This document shows, piece after piece, positions 16,943-25,677 of a stretch of 59,304 bases of DNA. The notes below the pieces were generated by a model. It saw only the letters and a program-made list of their open reading frames with translations. It had not been told where the DNA came from and made no database searches. The position numbers and the translations under genes were made by a program. The DNA is taken from contig JAFUVU010000042.1 of the NCBI GenBank assembly GCA_017477465.1, positions 1-59,304 on the forward strand. The letters are read 5' to 3'. The number at the start of each line of letters is the position of its first letter. The stretch's first letter is position 1. The DNA comes from Bacteroidales bacterium (GTDB lineage Bacteria > Bacteroidota > Bacteroidia > Bacteroidales > UBA932).

Positions 16943-17617
16943 CTAACCGGCTATCGGCATCGGAAAGGATTTTCTTCTTCTCATTTCACGGATGTAGGCG
17001 CCGAAGCCGCTCTTTTCGGCATACTTCCAGAACAGTTCGCTGCAAGGAGCGCCTTCCTTGAGCCAAGGCTTGAACTGGCTGCCGTAGTGAATGATCTTAG
17101 CATCGTCAAGGTCGCATACCTTTTCCGATGCAGTCGCATTCCATTCCGGATCAAGGAGAAGGATGTCTTTGTCGGAAAGGTCTTGCTTTCTTGCTCTCAG
17201 CGCCTTGCAGTTAAGGAGCAGGACGCCGGGATTCGCGTTCTGAAGGGTGCTGCAGACCGACCCTATCGGCTTGCTGCCCAGGGGCTCCTGGAACAGGCGG
17301 GCAATATTGCCGTTGACTATCAGCTCATTGTCAAGCCATACGGCTTTGTCGTACTGAGGGAAAAGCTCCGGCACAAGATAAAGCGCGTTTTCGAGCTTTG
17401 TCGGCAGAAGTTTCGCGTTTGTAATATTTATATGAAAATTATCGGAGGAGAAACTCTCGATTTTTGATGCAAGGCTGGAGGAAAGGCCCTCCGTGAGGAC
17501 ATGGACCTGATAAACAAAATAAGCGGTTGCGTTATCTTTGATGGAGCTTACAACCGTCGCGAGAAGCGGTGCGGTGGCATCGCTTACTGAAAAGAAGATG
17601 GGAACAACAGTTTTCAT
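16943..17617 (-). CDS. GT8-like glycosyltransferase, short
   Basis: A 224-aa protein of the family 8 glycosyltransferase fold: an N-terminal nucleotide-sugar strand (VPIFFSVSDATAPLLATVVS), then YDKAVWLDNELIVNGNIARLF, where the usual DxD metal motif reads Asp-Asn-Glu, then a C-terminal KIIHYGSQFKPW matching the 'HF.G..KPW' signature. It is shorter than the usual 280-320 residues. ATG 17617 (MKTVVPIFF) is chosen over an in-frame start nine codons upstream. The donor and acceptor cannot be read. It is followed by GH97 on the same strand, so both may modify a surface glycan. The altered DxD may reduce metal binding. Confidence 0.75.
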   Translation of the reverse strand: MKTVVPIFFSVSDATAPLLATVVSSIKDNATAYFVYQVHVLTEGLSSSLASKIESFSSDNFHINITNAKLLPTKLENALYLVPELFPQYDKAVWLDNELIVNGNIARLFQEPLGSKPIGSVCSTLQNANPGVLLLNCKALRARKQDLSDKDILLLDPEWNATASEKVCDLDDAKIIHYGSQFKPWLKEGAPCSELFWKYAEKSGFGAYIREMRRRKSFPMPIAG

Positions 17618-17641
17618 GACTTTTCTGCGCTTGTTTGTTTG

Positions 17642-17649
17642 CAAAATTA
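17642..17649 (-). promoter_or_regulatory. -7 box for the GT8-like gene
   Basis: TAATTTTG on the minus strand, 24 nt upstream of ATG 17617. Confidence 0.5.
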
Positions 17650-17684
17650 TCGGCTTTCAAAATGACAGAGAAAAAAATGTTGTT

Positions 17685-17789
17685 GGGACGAACGAAAAGT
17701 GGTAAAATTTGCTATTTAGGGACGAAAGTCTTATTTTTGGGACGAATAAAGGATAAAAAGTTCTTTTACCACACTAAAATAGTGACGAA
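17685..17789 (+). promoter_or_regulatory. Promoter with repeated GGGACGAA boxes upstream of the LytTR gene
   Basis: TTTG at 17708-17711, 20 nt, TATTTTTG at 17732-17739. GGGACGAA occurs at 17685-17692, 17719-17726 (between the -33 and -7 elements) and 17739-17746 (at the likely start site); GTGACGAA ends at the start codon (17782-17789). Four near-identical boxes overlapping a promoter look like an operator. A LytTR protein is the obvious candidate ligand because the gene behind it encodes one. Confidence 0.65.
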
Positions 17790-18601
17790 TGAAAACGATA
17801 GCACGCACATTTTACAAGATGCCTTCGAGCATTCTTTTCATCATCGGAGTACCGCTGTTCTTTTTTGTTTTCTGCATTGTTTACCGCCCGTTCGACATTG
17901 AAGAATTTCTCTCGGCCGGAAGCGATTCATACACCCTTAATCTGATAATATGCTCGCTTATCGTACTGGGCGTAATCGCGGTTTCGCGCATGCTACTGTT
18001 TATACTGCGGCACACTATCGACCTTAACTGGACGCTGTATGTCGCCTGGTGCTTCGGAGAGGCCATCGTGTGCGGCTTGCTGATGTCTATCCCCATGGGC
18101 ATCGGCTGGGCCGACAGCAGAGCCTACTTCCCCGTCATGATGCAGTGCATCCTCTACATGATTGGCATATTGGTTTTTCCCCTGTCGCTGCTGTCGATGG
18201 GGGTGCAGCTGTACGTATTGAATAAAAGGGTCGGCCTGAATCCCGCAGTTGACGAGAAGAAACTCATCCGCTTCCACGACGAGCAGAACCGCCTCAAATT
18301 CGTCGTCTCCTCAGAAGCTATCCTCTACATTCAGGCCGAAGACAACTACGTACACATCTACCACCTGGACAACGGACGCGTCAGGGAGTTTACGCTTCGC
18401 TCCTCCATGCGGGCGCTTGAAGAGCTTCTGATGCGGCATGGACTGGTCCGGTGCCATCGCTCTTATTTCATCAACCCCGTCCACGTGGATCTTCTCAAAA
18501 AGGACAGCAACGGCTTCGCTTTGGCCCAGATGGACCGCGAAAACGTGGCTCCCATCCCGGTATCAAAACGTTACTATGAGAGCGTAACTGCCTTATTATA
18601 A
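17789..18601 (+). CDS. Membrane-anchored LytTR transcriptional regulator
   Basis: A 270-aa protein with about four membrane helices in residues 10-150 (SILFIIGVPLFFFVFCIVY, LNLIICSLIVLGVIAVSRML, LYVAWCFGEAIVCGLLM, QCILYMIGILVFPLSLLSMG) and a C-terminal LytTR DNA-binding domain (about 170-270: ILYIQAEDNYVHIYHLDNG, FTLRSSMRALEE, LVRCHRSYFINPVHV, IPVSKRYY). It has no receiver domain, so it probably senses something at the membrane directly. It stands convergent to the PUL, next to its distal end. The GGGACGAA boxes at its own promoter suggest autoregulation. Confidence 0.87.
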   Translation: MKTIARTFYKMPSSILFIIGVPLFFFVFCIVYRPFDIEEFLSAGSDSYTLNLIICSLIVLGVIAVSRMLLFILRHTIDLNWTLYVAWCFGEAIVCGLLMSIPMGIGWADSRAYFPVMMQCILYMIGILVFPLSLLSMGVQLYVLNKRVGLNPAVDEKKLIRFHDEQNRLKFVVSSEAILYIQAEDNYVHIYHLDNGRVREFTLRSSMRALEELLMRHGLVRCHRSYFINPVHVDLLKKDSNGFALAQMDRENVAPIPVSKRYYESVTALL

Positions 18602-18651
18602 GTTATAATGTTAAATTAAAATAATTTAATTACTTTAAAATGTATTAAAAG

Positions 18652-18682
18652 TTTGTTTTATGAATAAAAGATTGTAACTTTG
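18652..18682 (+). promoter_or_regulatory. Promoter of a candidate small RNA
   Basis: TTTG at 18652-18655, 19 nt, TAACTTTG at 18675-18682, in a gene-free AT-rich stretch after the LytTR gene; no start codon with a sizeable ORF follows. Confidence 0.7.
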
Positions 18683-18688
18683 CAGCGG

Positions 18689-18775
18689 ACATAGAAGTTC
18701 TCTTCGTGTCTATTTGTTAAGTTCGTTTTATATACCCGAACGGCACCCTTGGGGAGGGGTGCCGTTCATTTTTTT
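18689..18775 (+). ncRNA. Candidate small RNA, about 87 nt
   Basis: A good promoter (18652-18682) is followed about 55 bases later by a strong terminator, with no plausible ORF between. The 5' part can form a small stem (GACATAGAAG with CTTCGTGTC). The class is not recognised. Bacteroidales-1 type RNAs have a similar promoter-to-terminator size, but I cannot verify that match. It could also be a 3' product of the LytTR mRNA. Confidence 0.55.
18738..18775 (+). terminator. Strong Rho-independent terminator
   Basis: GAACGGCACCC (18738-18748) pairs with GGGTGCCGTTC (18757-18767), followed by a seven-T run from 18769. It ends the candidate small RNA. Confidence 0.9.
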
Positions 18776-18786
18776 ATCCTTTCTAC

Positions 18787-18895
18787 CCTTGACACACAAC
18801 CAACTGACAATCAGCCATTTCCTGAAATCAAGTGTGTCTTTTTGCCACACTTGATTTTCACAAGTCGCTGAGGGACAGCGGGTTGCGTGTCGAGG
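18787..18895. repeat. 109-bp palindromic element, copy 3
   Basis: Starts CCTTGACACACAAC and ends GTTGCGTGTCGAGG. Inner stem 18825-18836 / 18846-18857, loop TCTTTTTGC. Its right end is 3 bases from the stop codon of the GH53 gene. Confidence 0.95.
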
Positions 18896-18898
18896 TTT

Positions 18899-20083
18899 TT
18901 AGTTGGCGAAGGGGTCCAGGATGGTGGTTGGTTTGCCGTCGGTGGTGAAGGCGCCTTGGTTGTAAGCGACCCAGGCAGATGAGACAGTGGTGCCGCTGTA
19001 TTTGCTCAGTTCGGCCGGTTTGGAATAGATCTCCGGCTTCCAGACGCCATCGACTTCCGGTTCCCAATAGAAAACGCCTTTGCAGGCCGATATTTTGCGG
19101 ACTTCGGTCATGAAGGAGGCCAGCAGGTCTGCAGCGCCTGATTTGGTGGAGTTTACGCCTATTTCTGAGACTATGACGGGCACACCATAATCACTAGCAA
19201 CTTTTTTAAGATATGCGATAGCGTACTGATTAACCTCTGACGGGGAGAGCGTTTTCTCGGTACTTCCTATCCACATTTTACTCTCATAATGGGGATAATG
19301 AGAAAGAGCAATCATGTCAAACTTTCCGCCTTTGGCCTTAAAGTCATCAAGCCACATGGGATTGCCATACGATGCGCTTAGATAAGCGTTATTCAAATGC
19401 GGCATTACGTATGATTCGGGGTAAATCTTCTTTGCCGCATCATATCCTGCATTATAAAGACTGACAAAATCGCTCAGATTAATCTGCTTATTATTCCAGG
19501 AAGCCTTACCCGTAGGGAACAGCATTCCTTCCCGCGTTTCATTGCCGATCTGCACCCAATTTACCGTCACGCCGGCATCTTTCAGCGCCTTGAGGACGTC
19601 GGTGGTATGGTCGGCAACGTGTTTGCACATCTTGTCCATGTCGCTCTTGTCGGCTGCCCAGGCAGAAGGGATAGTCTGGCGGTCAGGGTCGGCAAAGAAA
19701 TCGCTGTAGTGGAAATCCACCATCAGGGCCATGCCGGCGGCCTTTACGCGCTTTGCAAGGGCGATGACGTCGTCTTTCCCGCTCCAGCCTTTGTACGGAT
19801 CAACCCACACGCGCAGGCGGATGGCGTTGATGCCGCAATCGGCAAGGACTGCGAGGATATCGGCCTTGGTGCCGTCTTTCTTCCTGAAGGTTTTACCGGA
19901 CGCCTCCATCTCTGAAACCCAGCTGATATCGGCCCCTTTTGCGAATGCGGGGGTGGCGATGGGGATTTCGACAGGTTCCGGCTTGGAATCTCCGCCGTCA
20001 CCGGAGGCAGGGTCTGTAGGAGCGGTTTTGTTACCGCAGGAAAATGCCGCGAAAAGCGCAGCCAGAAGCATAAGTTTTTTCAT
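18899..20083 (-). CDS. GH53 endo-beta-1,4-galactanase, surface lipoprotein
   Basis: A 394-aa enzyme cleaving beta-1,4-galactan side chains of pectin (arabinogalactan type I). Signal peptide with lipobox (LLAALFAAFSC), acidic linker, then the GH53 barrel: FAKGADISWVSEMEASG, GINAIRLRVWVDP, LMVDFHYSDFFADP, the acid/base Glu in WVQIGNETREGM and the nucleophile Glu in VIVSEIGVNS. Length is typical. It is the last gene of the PUL, separated from the GH13 gene by a 109-bp palindrome that may alter its mRNA level. Its presence broadens the apparent target from starch towards galactan, or marks a mixed plant-polysaccharide locus. Confidence 0.93.
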   Translation of the reverse strand: MKKLMLLAALFAAFSCGNKTAPTDPASGDGGDSKPEPVEIPIATPAFAKGADISWVSEMEASGKTFRKKDGTKADILAVLADCGINAIRLRVWVDPYKGWSGKDDVIALAKRVKAAGMALMVDFHYSDFFADPDRQTIPSAWAADKSDMDKMCKHVADHTTDVLKALKDAGVTVNWVQIGNETREGMLFPTGKASWNNKQINLSDFVSLYNAGYDAAKKIYPESYVMPHLNNAYLSASYGNPMWLDDFKAKGGKFDMIALSHYPHYESKMWIGSTEKTLSPSEVNQYAIAYLKKVASDYGVPVIVSEIGVNSTKSGAADLLASFMTEVRKISACKGVFYWEPEVDGVWKPEIYSKPAELSKYSGTTVSSAWVAYNQGAFTTDGKPTTILDPFAN

Positions 20084-20129
20084 AGCGCTAAGTTAGCCAA
20101 ATTCTGCCGCAAATCAAAGCACCGCCGCC

Positions 20130-20238
20130 CCTCGACACGCAAGTACCTGACTATCAGCAAAATGCTGAAATCAAGTGTGGCAAAAAGTCACACTTGATTT
20201 CAGGAAAGGGTTATGTTTCAGGCGTTTACGTGCCTAGG
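20130..20238. repeat. 109-bp palindromic element, copy 4 (reverse loop)
   Basis: Starts CCTCGACACGCAAG and ends GTTTACGTGCCTAGG. Inner stem 20168-20179 / 20189-20200, loop GCAAAAAGT, so the element is flipped relative to copies 1-3. It lies between the GH13 and GH53 genes, one base from the GH13 stop codon. Confidence 0.95.
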
Positions 20239-20239
20239 T

Positions 20240-22498
20240 TTACAGTGCGAAAACTACTGAGGAGTTGGGGCCGAGGAGGAGCTTGCCGTTCTTTACGTAT
20301 GCGCTGCCGAGGACAGCGACAGGGTGCTCCATGGAGTCGGAAACTGTAAGCTCGGCCTCTTTGGCGGCCACATTGTGCATCACCAGCATCTTCTCGGAGC
20401 CGCTGGTCATGTACCAGGCAGCTATCGAGCCGCTGTTGCCGGGGGCCGATGTCATCTCACCGGAAGCCAGCGCAGGATAAGTGTTGCGAAGACGTCCCCA
20501 AGTGATGTAGGTGTTCAGCAGGGAGTTTTCATCGGCCGATTGTGTCTCGACGGAGATGGAACCGGTGAGCATGGAATTGTCCACCTTTCCACCGGCCCAG
20601 CCTTTAGCGCAGTCGCTGGCCGATTTATTCCAAACGATAGGGGCACGGAGGTATTCGTCTCCGCGGCCGGCGGAATTGCCCCAGTAGCCCAGTTCTTCGC
20701 CCTGATAGACGAACGGTTTACCAGGGCAAGTAAGGAGCATTGCAGCGGCTTGTTTCTCCTTGTCGAGGTTCTTTCCAAGGTCGTCGGCCGCACGTACTTC
20801 GCCGCCGCCGGTCTTGCTGGAATGGTCGTGATTGGTCATGAAGATGGAGGTCTCCGCATCGGCCCTGATGCCTTTGTGGTCCTTGACCATGCCGCTGACG
20901 GAGGAGACGAAACTGGTGGCGCTACCGCTGGAGAGGGCCCGCTGCAGGAGCGTCCAGTATTCGAATTCAAAGCAGGAGGTTATACCCTCATAATAATACT
21001 GTTCTACGCCGTGGCCGTCCCAGCACTCCCCTACCATGAAGATATTGTCGGAATGGCCGGCGACCTTGTAAGCATCATTGCAGGCTTCGTACCAGGCTTT
21101 AAGGAATGTTCTGTTGGCCTGATTGTTATAAGAGCCGATACCACCGCAGATGTGCTTCACCGCATCCAGGCGGAAGCCGTCAATGCCCATATCGATCCAC
21201 TTCTTTGCCGATTTCACCAGCTCCTTAAAGAGCGCATTGTCGCTGACGGATGCAATTGATCCGTAGTTCAGATCCGGCATCCAATCGCTGAAGCAGCCCA
21301 TGTAATAGAGCGTTTCTGTGGAAAGGTTGGAAATTTCGATTTTGTAACGTCCGTCGCCGGTGAAGGTAATGTCGTTTCCTTCGGCCACAAGGTCAAGAGA
21401 ACCGCCGTCAGAGAGGGTTGCACCGCTATTTTTACCGCCGAACTTGGAGTTGTCCCAGCCGTCTTTGGAGCGGAGAAGAATGCCGTACTTGCCATTGATT
21501 TCCGTCACCAGATACATTGTTCCGTCACCGTTGTCCTTGAAATGGAGAGCATCACCGGTCGTCCCGCTGATGGGCCATATCCAAAGGTTCCAGCTGGCGT
21601 CTCCTGTAGTTACAGACTCTGTGGTCTTGGAAATGCTGATTCTGGGCGATCCAGAAGCGCCGATCTTCCATTCGCCGGAATTGAAGCTTGTTCCGCTGAG
21701 CATAGGGAACTTGCTGTAATCGGCCGATGGATTGGAACTTATGAAATAATAATCGCGATAGGAGCTGGAAGGATTGGCCAGCGCCTCCTTGAACCAAGGA
21801 TGGCCTTTTCCGGAGTGATTCAGCACGTAATCGATGTAAATCTCTATGCCCTTGGCATGGGCCGCATCCACAAGATTCTTGAAATCGGCATCCGTGCCGA
21901 ACTTCTCGTTGGTGGCAAAGTAGTCGGTAACGTCATAGCCGTGATAGGAATCGGAAGGATGAATAGGGCTGAGCCACAACGCCGTTACGCCCAGCTTATC
22001 CAGATAGTCCAGTTTGTTCTGGATGCCTTTGAAATCTCCCCAGCCGTCGCCGTCGGAATCGGCAAAACTATAAACCAACAGTTGGTAGGTGGTGCTGGAG
22101 AGCTTGTTGCCGTCGAAAGCGGCGGGAGCGGGCACCAGAGGCGTCTTTCCGCTGCCTTCCTGCGTCACCTCAACAGTGGCCGATTCTGAGCCGCAGGTGA
22201 CCTTGATGCTTCCGCTTCTGGTGTTTTCTTCATCACTTGCATCCACTTTCACTGAAATGGAGCTGTTTCCCGTGCCGCTAAGCTTGCCGGCATGTATCCA
22301 ATCTCCTGTCACAGTCGCCGTCCAGGCGCCGCCCGCCGTGACTGAAACAAACTTCGTGGAAGCATCGGCCTCCTTGAAGGACAAAGACGTAGGGCTGACC
22401 GACAGGGACACAACTTCGGTTCCGCCTCCGGGTTTCTCCGAAGGCGCGCAGGCAGCAAAAGCCGCCACTGCAAGCAATATGGAAACAAATTTCTTCAT
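20240..22498 (-). CDS. GH13 alpha-amylase (SusG-like) with BACON domain, lipoprotein
   Basis: A 752-aa surface lipoprotein (lipobox AVAAFAAC). Residues about 28-115 form a BACON carbohydrate-associated domain (VSLSVSPTSLSFKEADAS ... ATVEVTQEG). The GH13 barrel follows: ALWLSPIHPSDSYHGYDVTDYF, nucleophile Asp in IDGFRLDAVKHI, acid Glu in MVGECWDG, transition-state Asp in FMTNHDHSSKTGG. About 130 extra residues after the third strand (DASWNLWIWPISG ... TLYYMGCFSDW) resemble the carbohydrate-binding insertion in Bacteroides SusG. It cleaves starch or related alpha-glucans at the cell surface. It lies 62 bases after the SusE-like gene. Confidence 0.93.
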   Translation of the reverse strand: MKKFVSILLAVAAFAACAPSEKPGGGTEVVSLSVSPTSLSFKEADASTKFVSVTAGGAWTATVTGDWIHAGKLSGTGNSSISVKVDASDEENTRSGSIKVTCGSESATVEVTQEGSGKTPLVPAPAAFDGNKLSSTTYQLLVYSFADSDGDGWGDFKGIQNKLDYLDKLGVTALWLSPIHPSDSYHGYDVTDYFATNEKFGTDADFKNLVDAAHAKGIEIYIDYVLNHSGKGHPWFKEALANPSSSYRDYYFISSNPSADYSKFPMLSGTSFNSGEWKIGASGSPRISISKTTESVTTGDASWNLWIWPISGTTGDALHFKDNGDGTMYLVTEINGKYGILLRSKDGWDNSKFGGKNSGATLSDGGSLDLVAEGNDITFTGDGRYKIEISNLSTETLYYMGCFSDWMPDLNYGSIASVSDNALFKELVKSAKKWIDMGIDGFRLDAVKHICGGIGSYNNQANRTFLKAWYEACNDAYKVAGHSDNIFMVGECWDGHGVEQYYYEGITSCFEFEYWTLLQRALSSGSATSFVSSVSGMVKDHKGIRADAETSIFMTNHDHSSKTGGGEVRAADDLGKNLDKEKQAAAMLLTCPGKPFVYQGEELGYWGNSAGRGDEYLRAPIVWNKSASDCAKGWAGGKVDNSMLTGSISVETQSADENSLLNTYITWGRLRNTYPALASGEMTSAPGNSGSIAAWYMTSGSEKMLVMHNVAAKEAELTVSDSMEHPVAVLGSAYVKNGKLLLGPNSSVVFAL

Positions 22499-22560
22499 AA
22501 TCATATCAATTTGGCAAACGGGCGTCCGGTCAGGGGCGCCCGTTCGAGGTTTAGGGACAC

Positions 22561-25500
22561 TTATTTGGATAGTGTGAGTGTTCTGGCGTTGAGGTCGAGG
22601 GCGATGTTGTAGGTGCCTCCTACTTCAACCGGAATGTTGCCATCGGCAATTGCGGAGAGGGCATCGAGAGTGCCGGCCAATGTGAGGCCCCAGTTCTCGT
22701 TGAAGCGTACTTTGACTTCGGCCTTGTCGCCAAGTGTGACGGAGCCGGTGTAAGTGGCGCTGGCAGAATCATAGGTAAGATCAATACCTTTTTCCCAGCC
22801 GCCGTCGAAGGAGCCCATCAGCTCGACCTTGGTAATCTCGGTTGCAGTGGCGATGTTTTGAGTCAGATCCACCGACCAGTAATAAGCACCGGCGCCGATA
22901 TTCATGTTGTCATTTGCACCCAGGGTGTAAGCACCTGCAGCCGTTGCATCAGCTGTGCCGCCGATCCAGCCACCGTCGTGAACGAACTTGAACTCTGGAT
23001 TGCCGCCATCGGTCGTCCTCATATTCACAGCACCCTTGAAGGCGCCGTCGCCCTTACCGAGAAGCTTGGGAGCCTGCTCAGGAGTCCATGTGGAATAGCT
23101 GCCGGGGACAAAGATTTCTTCCTTGTACTGAGGAGCCTGGCCTTCACCGGTAATGGAACCAGTACCGGCGTTGAAGTCAAGAGTGACCACCTGGCCGGCC
23201 TTGACGACGACATCAGCCAAATCGCCACCGGAGGGACGATAAGTGATGACACCGTCGTAGATGTTGAACTCACGGGTCCACTGGTCCGATGTGCTGATGG
23301 AAGAAGCGGCATACATGCGGAGTTTACCGGCCTTGGGCAGGGTAATCTTCATCACAGTGCCATCGGCCTTAAAGAGGTTGGCTTCGCTGGCAAGGACAGC
23401 CTCTTCGTTCCAATTGTCTGCAACATCCGTGCAGTCACCCACAAGGGATACACGGGCGGGTTCCATGTGCAGGAGCCCTCTCTTGTAGTCGATGTGGACC
23501 AGGTAGAAACCGCTTTCGGCCACGTGACAATTATTGTCATTGCCTACAGTATAGCCGTCGTTGGTCTGCAAGCTGGTGAAATCGCCGTCCCATGCACGCT
23601 TGGCGCAGAACTTGAAGCCCTTGGAAGCATCGAAATAACGGACAGTCCACCACTGGGCCTCCGCATTGGCACCCCATTCGGGATTGTGCAGGACAGTAGT
23701 CAGTTCCACAACGCCATCGGAATCCCAATTCCAGCCGCCGAAATCATCACCAATCATATACACATGATCCGGGAACTCCTTGTACTCCTCGATGAGGATG
23801 GTAGGTTCGTCGCCATAGGTAAAGACGATGTTGTATGCGCCTTCCGCCTCGATGTAGATATTGGTAGTGCCAGCTGTGAAGGTTTCGCCGATAGTGGCTT
23901 TGTACACACCTTCGGTGGTTTCGTCTTCCTTGGGCATATCGAAGTTGGCCTCAGGGCCGCCATAGCTCTTAGCCCAGTCGTGGTCGGCGCGGATCTTGAA
24001 GACCTCTCCGGCTCCAATGGCAACGTTCTTGATTTCCCAGATGTCACCGCTGGTGTTGGTAAGGTCGGTATCAGTATCCCATCCAGCCCCGCCGATGGTG
24101 CCGATCAGGGACCACACCTCCGGTTTGGGTTCGGGGGCAGGAGTATCTCCGGCTTCGGGAGCTACAGACTTGATAATCTTAGCCGTAGCGTTCTCCGGAT
24201 CCAGAATGAGGTCGTAAACGCCGTCTTCCAGAATCTTGATGTTACCGCCATCCTGTGCAACGGCGAATTCCTCGCCCAGAACATATTCGGAAACACCGGA
24301 GGCATAACCAAAGTTTACAGTCCAACCCTTATCCTGGCGGAACTTGAATTCCACATCCTTATTGGCAGCAAAAGCCTTGGCCACGTGGAGGGTACCGTTG
24401 GTAACCATTTCCACATCACCGCCCCAGCTATTAAAGGAGCCAATTACAGACCAAGTACTTACTTCGGTATAAGTAGCATACGGATCTCCAGCAACAGCTT
24501 TGGTAAGGATAATCTTGGCAGTGGCATTTGCGGGATCCAGGAAAATGTCATAGTCACCGGCTTCTGCAATTATAATGTTTGCACCATCCTGTTTTACAGC
24601 AAACTCGGCATCCAGGGTGTAAGAATCTACACCATCTCCATAACCGAAGTTTTCTGTCCAGGCCAGGTCTTTGCGGAACTTGAACTCGACGCCTGCATCG
24701 AAGTGGACATTCTTTGCCACGTGGAGGGTTCCGTTGGACACCATTTCCACATCGGGATTATTACCCCAACCGTTGAAAGAGCCTACCAGGGTCCAAGGAC
24801 TATCTTCCGTATAAGCGGCATACGGATCTTCAGCAGGCATAACGGACTCTATGATAGTGACCGTGAGAGCTACGGGATCCAGGAAGATGTCGTATTTGCC
24901 GTCTTCGGCCACTACGATATTGCTTCCGCCGGCGACTACGGAGAAGGCTTCGCCTATAGTGTACTGTGTGACGCCTTCACCATAGCCGAGGTTTTCGTCC
25001 CAGTTGGCATTCTTGCGGAACTTGATTTCATCGCCCTTTTTGAGTTCCACACCCTTTGCGACATGCAGGGTTCCGTTGGTCCACATTTCCACGTCGGGAG
25101 CGACATTTCCATCGGCATCCGGGTTGCCCCAGTTGTTGATAACACCTACGAGGCCCCATTCACTCAGGTCAACATAGCGGGCATACGGATCGCCGCTAGG
25201 CAGGACCACTGCATAGTCGGCAAACTCGGCGATTTCTTTGGAATCCACAAAAGTGTTAGGCTCATCGTCGCGGACTTCGACTTTCTGAAGCGGAGAAGCA
25301 CGGACGACCAATTCGAAATCGGCCTTGGAACCATCTTCGCAGCCTAAAGCCACAAGGGCTTTTGCAAGGTTGGCCGACGTTACTTTGGCAACGCCGTCCT
25401 TGACAGTGGTACTAATGCCGTAACTCACGGGCTGACCATCCAAAGAGGTGACAGCAAGCCAGTGATTAACAATTTTTTGGTTAACATTCATAACGCCGGG

Positions 25501-25662
25501 GGTAAAGGTAACAGTAATGTCACCATCTACCTCTTCATAAGATGTAATGACCGGCGCGGTGGAACTAGCCGGGTCAAAGACAACCCGGACTTCTTCTTTT
25601 GCGCAGGAGGCCATACCAAGCAGTATGGCTCCGACAGACAATATGGATAATAATTTTTTCAT
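22561..25662 (-). CDS. SusE/SusF-like outer-membrane glucan-binding lipoprotein
   Basis: A 1033-aa surface lipoprotein (lipobox LLGMASC). The N-terminus resembles the SusE N-terminal domain. Then come three near-identical modules of about 100 residues (roughly 165-465), each with W..[VI]G.[FI]N.WG, NGTLHVAK, EFKFR and YDIFLDP (YDLILDP in the third), then more divergent starch-binding-like modules (VWSLIGTIGGAGW; HVYMIGDDFGGWNW; RVSLVGDCTDV; FVPGSYSTW; VELMGSFDGGW). SusE and SusF normally have two or three such modules and about 390-490 residues, so this protein is about twice as long. It tethers polysaccharide near SusC/SusD. The near-identical repeats suggest recent internal duplication. Confidence 0.9.
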   Translation of the reverse strand: MKKLLSILSVGAILLGMASCAKEEVRVVFDPASSTAPVITSYEEVDGDITVTFTPGVMNVNQKIVNHWLAVTSLDGQPVSYGISTTVKDGVAKVTSANLAKALVALGCEDGSKADFELVVRASPLQKVEVRDDEPNTFVDSKEIAEFADYAVVLPSGDPYARYVDLSEWGLVGVINNWGNPDADGNVAPDVEMWTNGTLHVAKGVELKKGDEIKFRKNANWDENLGYGEGVTQYTIGEAFSVVAGGSNIVVAEDGKYDIFLDPVALTVTIIESVMPAEDPYAAYTEDSPWTLVGSFNGWGNNPDVEMVSNGTLHVAKNVHFDAGVEFKFRKDLAWTENFGYGDGVDSYTLDAEFAVKQDGANIIIAEAGDYDIFLDPANATAKIILTKAVAGDPYATYTEVSTWSVIGSFNSWGGDVEMVTNGTLHVAKAFAANKDVEFKFRQDKGWTVNFGYASGVSEYVLGEEFAVAQDGGNIKILEDGVYDLILDPENATAKIIKSVAPEAGDTPAPEPKPEVWSLIGTIGGAGWDTDTDLTNTSGDIWEIKNVAIGAGEVFKIRADHDWAKSYGGPEANFDMPKEDETTEGVYKATIGETFTAGTTNIYIEAEGAYNIVFTYGDEPTILIEEYKEFPDHVYMIGDDFGGWNWDSDGVVELTTVLHNPEWGANAEAQWWTVRYFDASKGFKFCAKRAWDGDFTSLQTNDGYTVGNDNNCHVAESGFYLVHIDYKRGLLHMEPARVSLVGDCTDVADNWNEEAVLASEANLFKADGTVMKITLPKAGKLRMYAASSISTSDQWTREFNIYDGVITYRPSGGDLADVVVKAGQVVTLDFNAGTGSITGEGQAPQYKEEIFVPGSYSTWTPEQAPKLLGKGDGAFKGAVNMRTTDGGNPEFKFVHDGGWIGGTADATAAGAYTLGANDNMNIGAGAYYWSVDLTQNIATATEITKVELMGSFDGGWEKGIDLTYDSASATYTGSVTLGDKAEVKVRFNENWGLTLAGTLDALSAIADGNIPVEVGGTYNIALDLNARTLTLSK

Positions 25663-25677
25663 ATTCTTATACTTCCA

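Noticed and set aside
17645-17788. Region upstream of the LytTR gene considered as a riboswitch
   Set aside because: It precedes or overlaps the promoter rather than following it, and repeated short boxes fit protein binding sites better than an RNA fold.
22858-25347. An 829-codon plus-strand open reading opposite the SusE-like gene
   Set aside because: It mirrors the tandem repeats of the real gene and has no signal peptide or known motif; it is a shadow.
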